This document shows positions 16,108 to 25,975 of a DNA stretch of 64,000 bases, in pieces. The position numbers and the translations under genes were made by a program. The stretch spans positions 79,688-143,687 of the forward strand of contig NZ_SSMQ01000027.1 in NCBI RefSeq assembly GCF_005144585.1, read 5' to 3'. The DNA is from Polyangium fumosum (GTDB lineage: Bacteria; Myxococcota_A; Polyangia; Polyangiales; Polyangiaceae). How positions within the stretch are numbered: position 1 is the first letter of the stretch; each line of letters opens with the position of its first letter. A model generated the notes under the pieces. That model was not told the DNA's origin. It searched no databases and worked only from the letters and a program-made list of their open reading frames with translations.

Positions 16108-16181
16108 CGGGCCGAGGGGCTCGGCCTGCAGCTCCCCCGTGGCAGACGCCTTGCTTGCGGGGGCGTGGAACGGAGGCTGTC

Positions 16182-16745
16182 ATGGCAAACGAGCTGACGG
16201 GGATGCGGGTGGCGATTCTCGTGGAGAATGGCTTCGAGCAGGTCGAGCTGACCGAGCCGCGGCGAGCGCTCGATGCGGCGGGCGCGCAAACGGCGATCGT
16301 ATCGCCGGGGAGCGGGCAGGTGCGCGGGTGGAAGTTCAAGCAGTGGGGGGATTCGTTTGGCGTGGACGTGTCGCTCGCGGATGCCCGGCCGGAGAACTTC
16401 GATGCATTGCTGCTGCCGGGCGGGGTGATCAACCCGGACAGGCTGCGGATGAACCCGGCGGCCGTTCAGTTCGTGCGCGCGTTTTTCGATACCGGCATGC
16501 CCATCGCGGCCATTTGCCACGGGCCCTGGATGCTGGTGGAGGCAGACGTGGTGCGCGGTCGTCAGGTCACGTCGTGGCCGTCCGTGCGGACGGATCTCGT
16601 GAATGCGGGCGCGTCGTGGGTCGATCAGGAGGTGGTGAACGACGACCAGCTCGTGACGAGCCGCAAGCCGGACGATATCCCCGCCTTCAACCGGGTGATG
16701 ATCGAGCTGTTCGCGAAGGCGCGGACCGCGGCGAAGGCCGCGTAG
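16182..16745 (+). CDS. DJ-1/PfpI family protein (type-1 glutamine-amidotransferase-like)
   Basis: A 187-residue protein with the DJ-1/PfpI layout. The N-terminal strand MRVAILVENGFEQVELTEP carries the acidic residue near the active site. LLLPGGVINPDRLR follows, and the nucleophile elbow AAICHGPWML has Cys112 and His113. Homologues (YhbO, PfpI) act as deglycases, glyoxalases or stress-related hydrolases, and the exact activity is uncertain. ATG 16182 follows CGGAGG. The longer in-frame extension upstream overlaps the Rnk gene and is not credible. The gene converges on the tandem Asp-box lipoproteins with only one base between the stops. Confidence 0.88.
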   Translation: MANELTGMRVAILVENGFEQVELTEPRRALDAAGAQTAIVSPGSGQVRGWKFKQWGDSFGVDVSLADARPENFDALLLPGGVINPDRLRMNPAAVQFVRAFFDTGMPIAAICHGPWMLVEADVVRGRQVTSWPSVRTDLVNAGASWVDQEVVNDDQLVTSRKPDDIPAFNRVMIELFAKARTAAKAA

Positions 16746-16746
16746 G

Positions 16747-19700
16747 TCACGGGCTCGAACAAATGGCCGCGTCGCTGCGGCCCGCCTCCCGCACGAGGGA
16801 TGCGCCGGGGGACGGAAATCGGACCACGAGGGTCGTGTTGTTCGGGGACGACCGGACCTCGAGCCCCTCCAGGCAGGTGCGGCCGGCCGAGACGGCGACG
16901 AGGGCCGTGGCCCCGAGGCTCGGGGCGTCATACGCGGGATGCGGCGGGTCGAACTGGACGTCGACGAGGACCTCGGCGAGGAGGCGGTAGGCGTCGGGGT
17001 CGGGGCGGCACGCCGGGGAAGGGTCGAGGTTCGTGAGGCTGCCAGCGGCGCGCACGGGGCCGAGGGCGGCGCGGGCGAGGTCGAGGTCGGCGAGGAGGAT
17101 GTCGCCGGAGGTGCCGGAGACGGCGCTCACGGCAAGGCGAGCGGCGGCGGGATCGCCGCGGCGGCGCGCAAGGCCGAGGCGGTGGCGCTGGACGTCGGGG
17201 ATGCGGGCGACCTGGGCGAAGGGGCGGCGCAGGCTGCCGCGGAGCAGGGCGAGCTCGCCGTCGGGCTCAAGGGTGAGGAGATCGCCGCGGCCGAGGTCGG
17301 CGGCGACGATGAGGTCGCCGTTGTGCTCGAAGGGGAGGGCGGCGCGGCTTGCCAGGCCGCCCGGGAGGCCGAGGTCGAAGCGAAGGTGATTGGCGCTGAG
17401 GAAGAGGCCCACGGGCGAGGCGCCTTCCCCGAGCAGGACAGGGACGAGGTCGCTGCGCTGCGGAGGGAGGCCAAAGGCAGGGGCCTTGATGGTGAGCGTG
17501 CGCGGAGGGCTCGGATCGAAAGGGAGCCCCACGTCCGCCGTCAAGATGCCTCCACGTACCCGGCCGATGGCATAACCAATGTCGTGCTTCAGCGAATAGG
17601 GATTGAGGAGGTAATAGCCATTCTTGGAATCGTCGACCGGGGAGGGGGGGCCGGCGAGCCTGCAACGGAGGGGGAGCGAGCCGAGGCGCTTGACGGGCGG
17701 CGCGGGGGCGGGGGCGAGGTCGGGCGGCGGGGGCGGCGGGGCCGCGGGCGCGGGGCCTCCCCAGCCGAGGCGGACGACGCCGTCGCCGAGGGCGCAGCCG
17801 AGCTCGGAGCAGCCCTGGACGACGTTGGCGTCGTAGGGGGCGCTGAGCTCGCCGACGGGAGGCGGGGCGACAGGGCGGAAGGTGCGGCCGCCGTCGGTGG
17901 TCTCGTGGTAGGTGGCGAGGCCGTCGGCGTCGGCGCGGGCGAGGGCGAAGGGGCCGCCGCGGAGGAGCTCGACGACGCCGGGCGGGAGGGGATGGACCTC
18001 CACGCGGCCGTCGGGCTGGATGTGGACGCCGGCGAAGCGGCCGCCGAGGCGCGAGGCGACGGGGAGCATGCGCTCGGAGCGGCCCTGGGGGAGGGGCTCG
18101 TGATCGAAGGCATCCTCGGCGGACTCGCCTTCGGGCGGGAGGACGATCCAGCCGTGGACGGAGCCGTCTTTCTCGTCGAGCCAGAAATCGCGGTCGATCG
18201 AGCGGTAGGGAGGCTCTTCCATGGGCGTGAGGACCGCCGGGAAGCGGGCGCCGTCGAGGGCGGGGTCGTCGGGGTCGACGCGGAGGATGCGGATGCCCTC
18301 GGGCGCGGGGGTCGAGGCGGGTTTCGTGTCCTTGCCGCGGAGGACGAGGGCGGTGGCTGTGCCGTCGTCGCCGGGGAGGAACCGGTACAGGTGGGTCGCG
18401 TCTTCGCCCGTGAGGCGTCGCTCGGTCCAGGCGCCGTCGGCGGCGCGGACGCAGACGTAGGCGTCGTCGGTGGGGGTGGGGTCGAGCGGCTCGGGCGGGT
18501 CTTCGGGGGGCGCGGTCGTGGACTCGCTGGGCCCGAAGAGCCGCACGGGCGGCTCGCTGACGGGCGGAGCGCCCCGGAAATCGGCGACGGTGGGGACGAG
18601 CGCGCCGCATCGACCCGTGAACGCGAAGCGCGCGCCGAGGCCGGCGATGAAGGTGGACGGCTCGGGGAAGGTGGCTTCGAGGCGCGGCGCGGAGGGGTCG
18701 TCCCGGAGGGCGAGGACATGGGCGCCATGCGGATGGGTGCACGCGAGCAGGACATCGGCGCCGCGGGTGAGGGGCTGGCAGTGCGCGTAGGGCTCGGCGA
18801 CGCCGAGGGAGTAGGCATCGTCGAGGACCTGGCCCGTGGCGAGGGCGAGGACACGGACGGACTGTTCACGCGTGACGAGGGCGCGGCCCCCCGGGAGGCG
18901 CGCCCCGGCGAAGACGGCGCCCGCGAGTTCGGAGGGGGCGAGCTGGCGGCTCGTGGGGAGCGGGTCGTCGACGGCGTAGGGCGTCATGCCGACGCCGAGG
19001 TCGTTCTGCGGGGCAACAACGAAGGGGACGAGGCCGGCGGCGGGGTCGAGGGCGAGCGTAGGGGGGTAGCCCCCCCGGTTTGGGTAGAGGAGGAGCCTGC
19101 CCGACGCGCCCTCCCCCACGTTGAAGACGCGGACGCCCCGCTCGGCGGTGAGGTCGCGGAAGGTCTTGCCGCCGTCGGTGGTGATCTCGGCGCGGCCAAA
19201 GGCGTCGAGGCGGACGCCGTGCTTGCCGTCGAGGGAAAAGGCCTCGGCGAAGCGCGCGAGGTCGGTGCGGCGGACGGTGGGGGTCGGAGCGCGGGGGTCG
19301 AGCTCGAGCAGGCCGAGGTCGGTGCGCAGGACGAGGGTGTCGAGCCAGGGGCGCGCGCCGCCTTCGGCCGCGATCTGCGCGAGGGGGCGGAGCTCGCCGA
19401 GGAAGGTGTCGGCGTGGTAGGTGCGCGTGTCCGACCAGAAGACGTAGCCGCCGCCGAGGCGCGCGGGCAGGGAGCGGAAGCCGTACAGCGTCTCGGGGCC
19501 ACGCGCCTCGGCGAGGACGAGGCCGCCGTCGAGGAGGAAGCGGTTGCCGGAGGCGATGGCGGGCTCGGGGCGGGGCAAGGCGGAGGCGCGGCCAGCCTCG
19601 TCGAAGGAGACGCCGACGCCCTCGGCGAGGACGTACCGGGCCGGGCCGAGGAGGGGCTCGGGCGTGGCGGCGGGTGTTGCGCGGAGCGGCGCGGGCGGCG

Positions 19701-19794
19701 GGGCGGAGGCGCTCGGGCGCGCGGGCGGCGTGGAGCAGGCGGCGAAGGCGGCGAGGGCGACGGACGCGGCCGCGGGGAAGGCTCGTTTTTTCAT
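16747..19794 (-). CDS. Large lipoprotein with Asp-box (BNR-like) motifs, third of three tandem paralogues
   Basis: A 1015-residue protein. MKKRAFPAAASVALAAFAAC gives a signal peptide and lipobox Cys20, followed by a Pro/Ala-rich linker. Asp-box motifs (S/T-x-D-x-G-x-T-F/W) occur as ITTDGGKTFRDLT and ETTDGGRTFRPV. Blocks shared with the two upstream paralogues are GGYVFWSDTRTYHADTFLGE, RFAFTGRC, YVCVRAADGAWTERRL, CSELGCALGDGVVRLGW and the terminal TCLEGLEV. A multi-blade propeller on the outer surface is inferred, with no sialidase catalytic residues identified. The start ATG overlaps the stop of the preceding gene (ATGA at 19791-19794), which indicates translational coupling. In-frame sequence continuing upstream to 21000 is the shadow of the neighbouring gene. 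Confidence 0.78.
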   Translation of the reverse strand: MKKRAFPAAASVALAAFAACSTPPARPSASAPPPAPLRATPAATPEPLLGPARYVLAEGVGVSFDEAGRASALPRPEPAIASGNRFLLDGGLVLAEARGPETLYGFRSLPARLGGGYVFWSDTRTYHADTFLGELRPLAQIAAEGGARPWLDTLVLRTDLGLLELDPRAPTPTVRRTDLARFAEAFSLDGKHGVRLDAFGRAEITTDGGKTFRDLTAERGVRVFNVGEGASGRLLLYPNRGGYPPTLALDPAAGLVPFVVAPQNDLGVGMTPYAVDDPLPTSRQLAPSELAGAVFAGARLPGGRALVTREQSVRVLALATGQVLDDAYSLGVAEPYAHCQPLTRGADVLLACTHPHGAHVLALRDDPSAPRLEATFPEPSTFIAGLGARFAFTGRCGALVPTVADFRGAPPVSEPPVRLFGPSESTTAPPEDPPEPLDPTPTDDAYVCVRAADGAWTERRLTGEDATHLYRFLPGDDGTATALVLRGKDTKPASTPAPEGIRILRVDPDDPALDGARFPAVLTPMEEPPYRSIDRDFWLDEKDGSVHGWIVLPPEGESAEDAFDHEPLPQGRSERMLPVASRLGGRFAGVHIQPDGRVEVHPLPPGVVELLRGGPFALARADADGLATYHETTDGGRTFRPVAPPPVGELSAPYDANVVQGCSELGCALGDGVVRLGWGGPAPAAPPPPPPDLAPAPAPPVKRLGSLPLRCRLAGPPSPVDDSKNGYYLLNPYSLKHDIGYAIGRVRGGILTADVGLPFDPSPPRTLTIKAPAFGLPPQRSDLVPVLLGEGASPVGLFLSANHLRFDLGLPGGLASRAALPFEHNGDLIVAADLGRGDLLTLEPDGELALLRGSLRRPFAQVARIPDVQRHRLGLARRRGDPAAARLAVSAVSGTSGDILLADLDLARAALGPVRAAGSLTNLDPSPACRPDPDAYRLLAEVLVDVQFDPPHPAYDAPSLGATALVAVSAGRTCLEGLEVRSSPNNTTLVVRFPSPGASLVREAGRSDAAICSSP

Positions 19795-22754
19795 CGGACG
19801 ATGCCTTCGCAGGTGAGCGGCTGGCGGACCTCGGTGCCGAAGCCGAGGACCACGAGCGTGCCCTTGCCGGGGCCCTTGCCGTCGAAGCGGGCGATGAGCT
19901 TGCGGACGGTGCCCGGCGGGTCGTAGGCGCCGAGCTCGACCTCGTGGCGCTCGTCGCGGACCGCGATCTCCACGGCTTCGAGGCAAACACGGGCCGGCGA
20001 CCAGCGCAGGACGGCGAACCCCGCCGATCCACTCGCGACGATGCCGTGGAGCATGCCCTGGGCGAGGCCGATCTCCGTGTCGAAGGGCAGGACCACGCGG
20101 GCGTCGTCGGGCTGCGGCGCGCAACGAGGATCCGAGGCGGCGGTGAGGCCTTCGAGGGACACGAGGCGTTTCTCCGGGCCGAGCGTGCCCCGATCCGGGT
20201 CGAGCGGCGCGAGCACGGCGTCGCCGCCCGCGTCGACGGCGACGACGACCGGGTCCTTTCCGCGCAGGCCGGCGGCGAGGTCGAAGCGGCTCGCGGCATC
20301 GGGCGGATGGAGCAAGCCGAGCTCGCGCCGCGCGCCGGGGAGGACGGCGCGGCCCGGGGTCGGCGCGGAGCGGGGCAGCTCCACGGTGGAGACGGCCTGA
20401 CGGTCGCCGGTCCCGCTCACGAGCAGGGCGCGGCTCCCGTGCACGACGCCCACCGCGGGATCCTCGATGCACCCGCCGATCGGCAAGGTCAGGCCGGCGT
20501 CGTCGACGAGAGAGGCGGCACAGCGGCCCATGCCCGCGGTGGCCACCGCGCGCACCTTCGTGCCGTCGAGCACGTAGCCGAGCCGGATCTCGTATGGATG
20601 GAACGGGGTGGGGCCGAGGCGCGAGAGCGGGATCGTGGCGCGAACGATGGGCGCTGCGAGGTCGAGCAAGGGCACGTAGGCGACCTCGGCGTCGCCCGTC
20701 GCGCCTCCGGGCTGCGGGCCGCTCCAGGGGATGAACATCCCGCCCGTGAAGCCGATGCGGCCCGGCGTCAGGCGGGCGATCGGCGTCTGCGTGTGGCCGA
20801 GGCCAAACGAGTCGGGGATGCGCTTGCCCTCGCCCGGGCCGGCGTACCGGCAGGCGAGGCGCACGAGCGGCGGCTCGGGGATCGGGCGCTGGTACTCGGG
20901 GTTCGGCTTGGGCGGGGCCGTGTCCTCGGGCGCCGGCGTGGAGCCGTCGTTCCAGCCGATCCGCACGAACGTGCCGACCTGGCAGCCGATCTCGCTGCAC
21001 GACATGGGCTCGGCCGATCCGCCGCTCGGCGGGGGCTCGACGAGGCGGAAGCTACGGCCGTAGTCCGTGGTCTCGAAGAGGCGCTCGGTCTCGGTGCGGG
21101 CGAGGCCGAAGCGGCCCGAGGTCGTGAGGCTGACGGTCTGCGCCGGCAGGGCGTGTTGCCGCGGGCGACCCTCGGCGTCGATGGTCACGGCCGCGAGGTT
21201 CGATGGGCCGTGCGCCGAGGGGAGCCAGCCCTCGAGGGTGCCGTCAGGCGTGACGTGGAGCGCCCGCGTGAGCAGCGTGTTCGTCTCGGAGCTGTACGTG
21301 GTGATGTCGAGCGGCGGCTCGTTGCGGCCCACGCGCACGACGCGGAGGGCGCCGCGCACGGTGACGCGGGGCGTGTTGTGGACGAACGTGACGGGGAGGG
21401 CCACGAGGGCCACGGCGGCGCCCTCGGCGCGCGGGATCCAGGCGACGACGTCGCTCGCGTCGGCGGGCGCGAGCCGGTGTTCGACCCACGCGCCCGGGCC
21501 CTTGCGCACGCAGAAGACCGGGCTCCGTTGGTTCGAGGCGTTCGTCGGCGAGGCCGAGGCGACGACGTCGGCAGGCGAGCCCGGCGCGGGCCCCTCGCAC
21601 GGGCCGACGAAGCCGAGCGCCTCGCCGTCCGCGACGACGAAGCGATCCCAGGCCGGCGCGTCCGGCAGGTCGAACGTGCGCTCGATGCGCCCGCCGCTGG
21701 CCAGATCGAGCACGGCGGCGCGGTTGCGCGACTCGCAGACGAGCAGCGCGCCGTCCTTCACGCGGAGCGGCGCGCACGTGTCCTCGGGCGTCTCGAGCGC
21801 GAGGAGCGCGGTCGCCCGGCCCGTGCGCAGGTCGACGCGCGCGACGGCGTCCTCGGTGACGGTGAGGGCGTCCCCTTCGAACCAGCGCATGCCATACGCG
21901 GCCGCCGCTTCGAGGGGCGACTGGGCGGCGTCCTCGGGCCAGAAATCATCGAGCTCGGGCGGCGGCTCGTGGCGCCTCGGGCCCTGCGGCGCGCGGTCCG
22001 ATACGAGGGCGCCGCGCGCGTCGACGAGCCGGCTCTCCTCGCCCCGGAGCAGGACGTGCAGATCGTCGCCGCGGACCTCGAGCTCCGTCGCCTCCGGGAG
22101 CTCCGCCGACACGTCGCGGTAGGTCGCGCCGCCGTCCGTCGTGAGGCGCGCGTGGCCGAACACGGTCAGCACGAGCGCGCGGCGCGCGTCGGCCGCGAGC
22201 CCCGTGGCAAAGCCGGGCAGGTCGAGCTTCCGTGGCGGGCCTCCCGCGGGCGACACCACGAACACGCCGGCCGCCGTCACGAGCCCGACGCCGTCGATCC
22301 AGTCGAACGTGTTTTGCACGGTCGCCGGCAGCTTCCCGAGGGGCCGGGCCTCGCCGAGCCACGTGGCCGCGCCGAACACCTCGCGCTCTCTCCAGAGCAC
22401 GTACCGCGCGGGCGCGGCCGGCGCGGCGCTCCACGGCGGGGCCGCCGCCGCCCCCTCGAAATCGACCGTGTCCTTGGCCCGCGCGATCACGTCGGCGCCG
22501 CGCGCCTCGACGCGGCGGCCGCCCGTGAGGGATCGATCGATCCCGGCCTCGGTCCGCTCGATCCACGCGGCCGCGCCCGTCACGACCCAGCGCGGTGGAC
22601 CGAGGGCAGGCGCCCGCGGCGACGCCTTGCCGTCCTCCTTCGCCCCGCGCGCGGCTTCCGCGGACGGAGGCGTGTTCGGCGCGGGGCGCGCTCCCGTGCA
22701 GCTCGCCGCGGCCACGAGGAGCGCGCAGGCCGACGTGAGGGCGGCGCGCTTCAT
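19791..22754 (-). CDS. Large lipoprotein with Asp-box (BNR-like) motifs, second of three tandem paralogues
   Basis: A 987-residue protein with the signal peptide MKRAALTSACALLVAAASC (Cys19). Asp-box motifs are LTTDGGATYRDVS and ETTDYGRSFRLV. It shares with its neighbours FVGPC, CVRKGPGAWVEHRL, CSEIGCQVGTFVRIGW, FTGGMFIPWSG and VCLEAVEIAV, in the same order. The function is unknown. The family resembles BNR/Ycf48-like propellers in motif only. Both ends overlap neighbours by ATGA (22751-22754 and 19791-19794), so the trio is one translationally coupled unit. The larger in-frame extension beyond 22754 has no signal peptide and overlaps the first paralogue. Confidence 0.78.
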   Translation of the reverse strand: MKRAALTSACALLVAAASCTGARPAPNTPPSAEAARGAKEDGKASPRAPALGPPRWVVTGAAAWIERTEAGIDRSLTGGRRVEARGADVIARAKDTVDFEGAAAAPPWSAAPAAPARYVLWREREVFGAATWLGEARPLGKLPATVQNTFDWIDGVGLVTAAGVFVVSPAGGPPRKLDLPGFATGLAADARRALVLTVFGHARLTTDGGATYRDVSAELPEATELEVRGDDLHVLLRGEESRLVDARGALVSDRAPQGPRRHEPPPELDDFWPEDAAQSPLEAAAAYGMRWFEGDALTVTEDAVARVDLRTGRATALLALETPEDTCAPLRVKDGALLVCESRNRAAVLDLASGGRIERTFDLPDAPAWDRFVVADGEALGFVGPCEGPAPGSPADVVASASPTNASNQRSPVFCVRKGPGAWVEHRLAPADASDVVAWIPRAEGAAVALVALPVTFVHNTPRVTVRGALRVVRVGRNEPPLDITTYSSETNTLLTRALHVTPDGTLEGWLPSAHGPSNLAAVTIDAEGRPRQHALPAQTVSLTTSGRFGLARTETERLFETTDYGRSFRLVEPPPSGGSAEPMSCSEIGCQVGTFVRIGWNDGSTPAPEDTAPPKPNPEYQRPIPEPPLVRLACRYAGPGEGKRIPDSFGLGHTQTPIARLTPGRIGFTGGMFIPWSGPQPGGATGDAEVAYVPLLDLAAPIVRATIPLSRLGPTPFHPYEIRLGYVLDGTKVRAVATAGMGRCAASLVDDAGLTLPIGGCIEDPAVGVVHGSRALLVSGTGDRQAVSTVELPRSAPTPGRAVLPGARRELGLLHPPDAASRFDLAAGLRGKDPVVVAVDAGGDAVLAPLDPDRGTLGPEKRLVSLEGLTAASDPRCAPQPDDARVVLPFDTEIGLAQGMLHGIVASGSAGFAVLRWSPARVCLEAVEIAVRDERHEVELGAYDPPGTVRKLIARFDGKGPGKGTLVVLGFGTEVRQPLTCEGIVR

Positions 22755-25700
22755 CGGGCTTGCTCCTGCGGCGTCGGTTCGAGCTTGCAGGTGAGTTCTT
22801 GCCGCAGCCCGCCCGCCTGGAGCACGGCGCCGCGGCGCTTCGAGCCCGAAGCTTCCCAGCGCACGATCAGGCTCCCCTCGCTGCGCGTGACGTCGTCGGG
22901 CCGGCGCTCGGCCCCGACGTCGATCGCCTCCACGCAGACCCGCTCCTCCGTCCAGCGCACGAGCGCCGCGCCCGAGCCGCGCAAGGTCACGCCCGGCAGC
23001 GCGCGGCTGTCGAACCCGAGCCACGCCGAGGGCTCCATGGGGACGAGCGCACGAAAGCCTGTGGCCTTCTTGCAGCGTGGATCATCGGCCGGCGTCGCGG
23101 TCGTCCACGGCGCGAGCGGCGTCCGCGGCCGCGGGCTCGACGTCGCCGGATCGAGCTCCGCGACGGCGACCACGCGCGGCGGGCTCCCGTCCCACAGCAA
23201 GATCCCGATCGCCCCGTCGTCCCGCCGGGCCAGCGTCAGCGGCCTGCGCCCGCCCGCGTCGCGCTCCTGGCCCACGAAGACCGGCGGGCGCAGCGGCGCC
23301 TGCGCGTGCTCCTCGAGCGTCATGCGCCGACGGATCTCGCCCAGCACGAGCGCGCGCTCCGGCCCGAGCAGGAGCCCGCCGCCCGGCGCGGTGTCGGCCA
23401 CCGAGTAGCGCCGGGGCTCGAAGAGCGGCAGCGTCGCCACCCGCTCGGGCGTCACCACGAGCTCGTGCTTGTCCGTCACGAACAGGAGCCCGACCTCCCC
23501 TTTCGGCGTCAGCAGCGGCGTCACCACCATGCGCCGCACGTTTTCCAGGTCCGCGCCTGTCGCGTCGATCCGCAGCGGCGACGCACCCGGCTCGAACGGC
23601 GCCCGCATCAGGAGCGAATGCGTGCGCAGCGTCGCCGCCCTCGGCTTCCGCGGCGGGGTCTTCCCCGGCGCCGGCGGGGCCGCGTCGGCCTGCGGCATGT
23701 TCTTCAGCATGGCCTGGAGCGCGTCCTTCGGGAGCTGCGCGAGCACCTCCGGCGGCAGCATCTGCACGAGCTCGGGCGGCAACCCCGCGTGCCCCGCCTC
23801 CTCCCCGGGCAGGTTCTCCACCTCGCGCACGAGCGTGACGATGTCGCCGAGCCCCGTTTGCCATGACAGCCGTCCCTTGTCCGGCACGAGCGCCGCGTCC
23901 GGCATGATCTCCGGCTTGCCGTTCGGCGTGCAGACGAGGCGCATGGGCGGCTTCGACGCCGGCTCCTCGGAGGGCTCGGCCGGGTGCACCACGGGCGCCG
24001 CGCCGGTCGATCCCCAGCCGAGGCGCGTCACCGGGCCGAGCACGCACCCGAGCGCCGAGCAAAACCCGCCGAAGGACGCGGGCGGCAGCGGCGACCGCCC
24101 CGCCGCTTGGAAGCTCCGGCCATGATCGATCGTCTCGTACAGATCGCCGTCCCGCGTGAGCGCCACGCCGAAGTCGCCCGTCACGCTCATGCCGAGGACC
24201 CGCGACGGCAGCGGGAACGTCGTCACCCGCCCCTGCGGATCCACGACGACCCCGGCGAAGATGCCGCTCACCTCGCCCGCGTTCGGCGCCGCCACCCAGC
24301 CCTCGATCGAGCCGTCCTCGCGCGCCTGGAACCGCCGCTCCACGAGCGGCCCGATCGGCCCGCGCAAGCTGCCCGCGTACATGCCGTACGGGCTCCACGA
24401 TGGGCGCGAGAACAACATGCCGGAGACCTCGGCCGGCACCCGCACGATCCGCACCCCGCCCTGCACGACCACGCGCGACGTGTCGTGTTTCGCCTCGGGC
24501 AAACCCTCCGTGTGGGGATCGACGACGAGCGCCACCGCCGTCCCGTCCCGCCGCGGCGCCCAGCCGTACACCTCTTGCCCGGGCGGCAGCTCGATCGCGT
24601 GCTCGACCCATTCGTCCGGCCCGCGCCGCACGCAGATCCGCGTCGCCGGCCGGACCTCGCTGCCGAAGTCCATGCGCGACGGATCGTTCGGATCGAGCAG
24701 CCGCGGCGTGTACTTGCACGGCCCCACGAACGCGATCGCGCCCGCGTCGTCGGTCACGAAGTAGCCGTCTTCGCTGAAGGCCCGCTCGACCACGGGCGGG
24801 AGCGCCCCGTCTTGCAGGCGCATCACGTACGACGTCGTGTCCTGGTACATCTCCCAGCCGCACACGACGAACGGCGCCTCGGGCCCCGCCACCGCCGAGC
24901 ACAGGAGCCCCGGCTGCGGAAAGTCCGTCACGGCGCGGAGGATCGAGGCCCGAGCGAGATCCACCTCCGCCATGGCCGACGGGCTCATCGCCAGCGCCCG
25001 CCCCGCCGCGACCCTCGCCCCGCCGAGCACCGCGGCCTGGATCGGCGGCGAATCCCGCCAGATCCACCACGCGTTCCGATCGTCCGCCCTCGACCCGGGC
25101 AGGATCGGCTCGAACCCGCGCCCGTGGCTCGATCCGTGTTGCGCCCCGTCCATCGGCCCGAACCGCCCGTCCGCGCCGAGCGGCAGCCGCCCTTGCCACG
25201 TGTCCACGGCGAGCGCGCCCGGCTGCACCAGGAACGTCTTGCTCCCGAGGCCCGCGACGGAGGCCGCGTCGGTCCACGTCGCGCCCCCGTCCCCCGTCGA
25301 GGCGAGCCGGCCGAGGAAGTCCACGCGCGCCGCGCGCTTCGCATCCAGCGCCGCGAAGTCCGCGAGCCCCGCCTCGCTCGGCGCTTCCAGCGCGTCGCTC
25401 CCCTTCCGCAGCGCGGCCGTGCCCGCCTCTCCGAACACGAGCACCACGTCGAGCCCGCTCCGCGCCCCGCGCACGGCCCCGACCCCGAGCGCCCCGCCGA
25501 GCGCGACCGGCCGCATCGGCCCCGTGAACGTGTCCGACCGGAACACCCGCGTCCGGCTCCAGTGCACGAACCCGCCGCCGAGGTGCGGCGCCACCACGAG
25601 CGACCCGACGAGCGGATCACTCTTGAGCGCCAGATCGACGTCCCACGCCGCCGCCAGCACCTCGCCGCTCTCCGGCGCGAGCTCGAACCGCACGCCCGCC

Positions 25701-25921
25701 GAGACCAACCGATCCCGATCCGCCTCGTGCGAGACCCAGAACGCGTCGTCGATCGCCGTATGAAACAGCCGCGCCCCGCCCACGAGCGGCTTGTCGAGCC
25801 CGAGGGACGGCGCCGGCGTTGGGCTGCTCTTCGCATGCACCGGCTCGGGCGCCGGGCGCGTGCAGGCCCCGAGCGCGAGGGCCGCGGCGAGGAGAGACGT
25901 TCGATCGAGTCGTCCCAGCAT
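22751..25921 (-). CDS. Large lipoprotein with Asp-box (BNR-like) motifs, first of three tandem paralogues
   Basis: A 1056-residue protein with MLGRLDRTSLLAAALALGAC (lipobox LGAC, Cys20). Asp-box motifs are ASTGDGGATWTDA and ETIDHGRSFQAA. Blocks shared with the other two are GGGFVHWSRTRVFRSDTF, IAFVGPCKYTP, ICVRRGPDEWVEH, CSALGCVLGPVTRLGW and VCVEAIDVG. It has an extra Pro/Leu-rich insert (ELVQMLPPEVLAQLPKDALQ and following) absent from the other two. No catalytic site is evident. It is the promoter-proximal gene of the trio and starts 54 bp after the SnoaL-like gene's stop on the same strand. The ribosome site is weak. Confidence 0.78.
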   Translation of the reverse strand: MLGRLDRTSLLAAALALGACTRPAPEPVHAKSSPTPAPSLGLDKPLVGGARLFHTAIDDAFWVSHEADRDRLVSAGVRFELAPESGEVLAAAWDVDLALKSDPLVGSLVVAPHLGGGFVHWSRTRVFRSDTFTGPMRPVALGGALGVGAVRGARSGLDVVLVFGEAGTAALRKGSDALEAPSEAGLADFAALDAKRAARVDFLGRLASTGDGGATWTDAASVAGLGSKTFLVQPGALAVDTWQGRLPLGADGRFGPMDGAQHGSSHGRGFEPILPGSRADDRNAWWIWRDSPPIQAAVLGGARVAAGRALAMSPSAMAEVDLARASILRAVTDFPQPGLLCSAVAGPEAPFVVCGWEMYQDTTSYVMRLQDGALPPVVERAFSEDGYFVTDDAGAIAFVGPCKYTPRLLDPNDPSRMDFGSEVRPATRICVRRGPDEWVEHAIELPPGQEVYGWAPRRDGTAVALVVDPHTEGLPEAKHDTSRVVVQGGVRIVRVPAEVSGMLFSRPSWSPYGMYAGSLRGPIGPLVERRFQAREDGSIEGWVAAPNAGEVSGIFAGVVVDPQGRVTTFPLPSRVLGMSVTGDFGVALTRDGDLYETIDHGRSFQAAGRSPLPPASFGGFCSALGCVLGPVTRLGWGSTGAAPVVHPAEPSEEPASKPPMRLVCTPNGKPEIMPDAALVPDKGRLSWQTGLGDIVTLVREVENLPGEEAGHAGLPPELVQMLPPEVLAQLPKDALQAMLKNMPQADAAPPAPGKTPPRKPRAATLRTHSLLMRAPFEPGASPLRIDATGADLENVRRMVVTPLLTPKGEVGLLFVTDKHELVVTPERVATLPLFEPRRYSVADTAPGGGLLLGPERALVLGEIRRRMTLEEHAQAPLRPPVFVGQERDAGGRRPLTLARRDDGAIGILLWDGSPPRVVAVAELDPATSSPRPRTPLAPWTTATPADDPRCKKATGFRALVPMEPSAWLGFDSRALPGVTLRGSGAALVRWTEERVCVEAIDVGAERRPDDVTRSEGSLIVRWEASGSKRRGAVLQAGGLRQELTCKLEPTPQEQAR

Positions 25922-25975
25922 CGGGAAAGCGCGCCGACGGTAGCGAAAGCGGCGCCCGTGTCCTAGGGGTTTTTG

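Noticed and set aside
19795..21000. N-terminal extension of the third Asp-box lipoprotein to 1417 residues
   Set aside because: The added part is Arg/Pro-rich shadow sequence of the neighbouring gene. The signal peptide and ATGA junction at 19794 fix the start.
19674..23408. 1244-codon plus-strand frame opposite the Asp-box lipoproteins
   Set aside because: Composition of a GC shadow (Arg, Ala, Gly, Glu repeats), no conserved motif, and it crosses two real gene boundaries.
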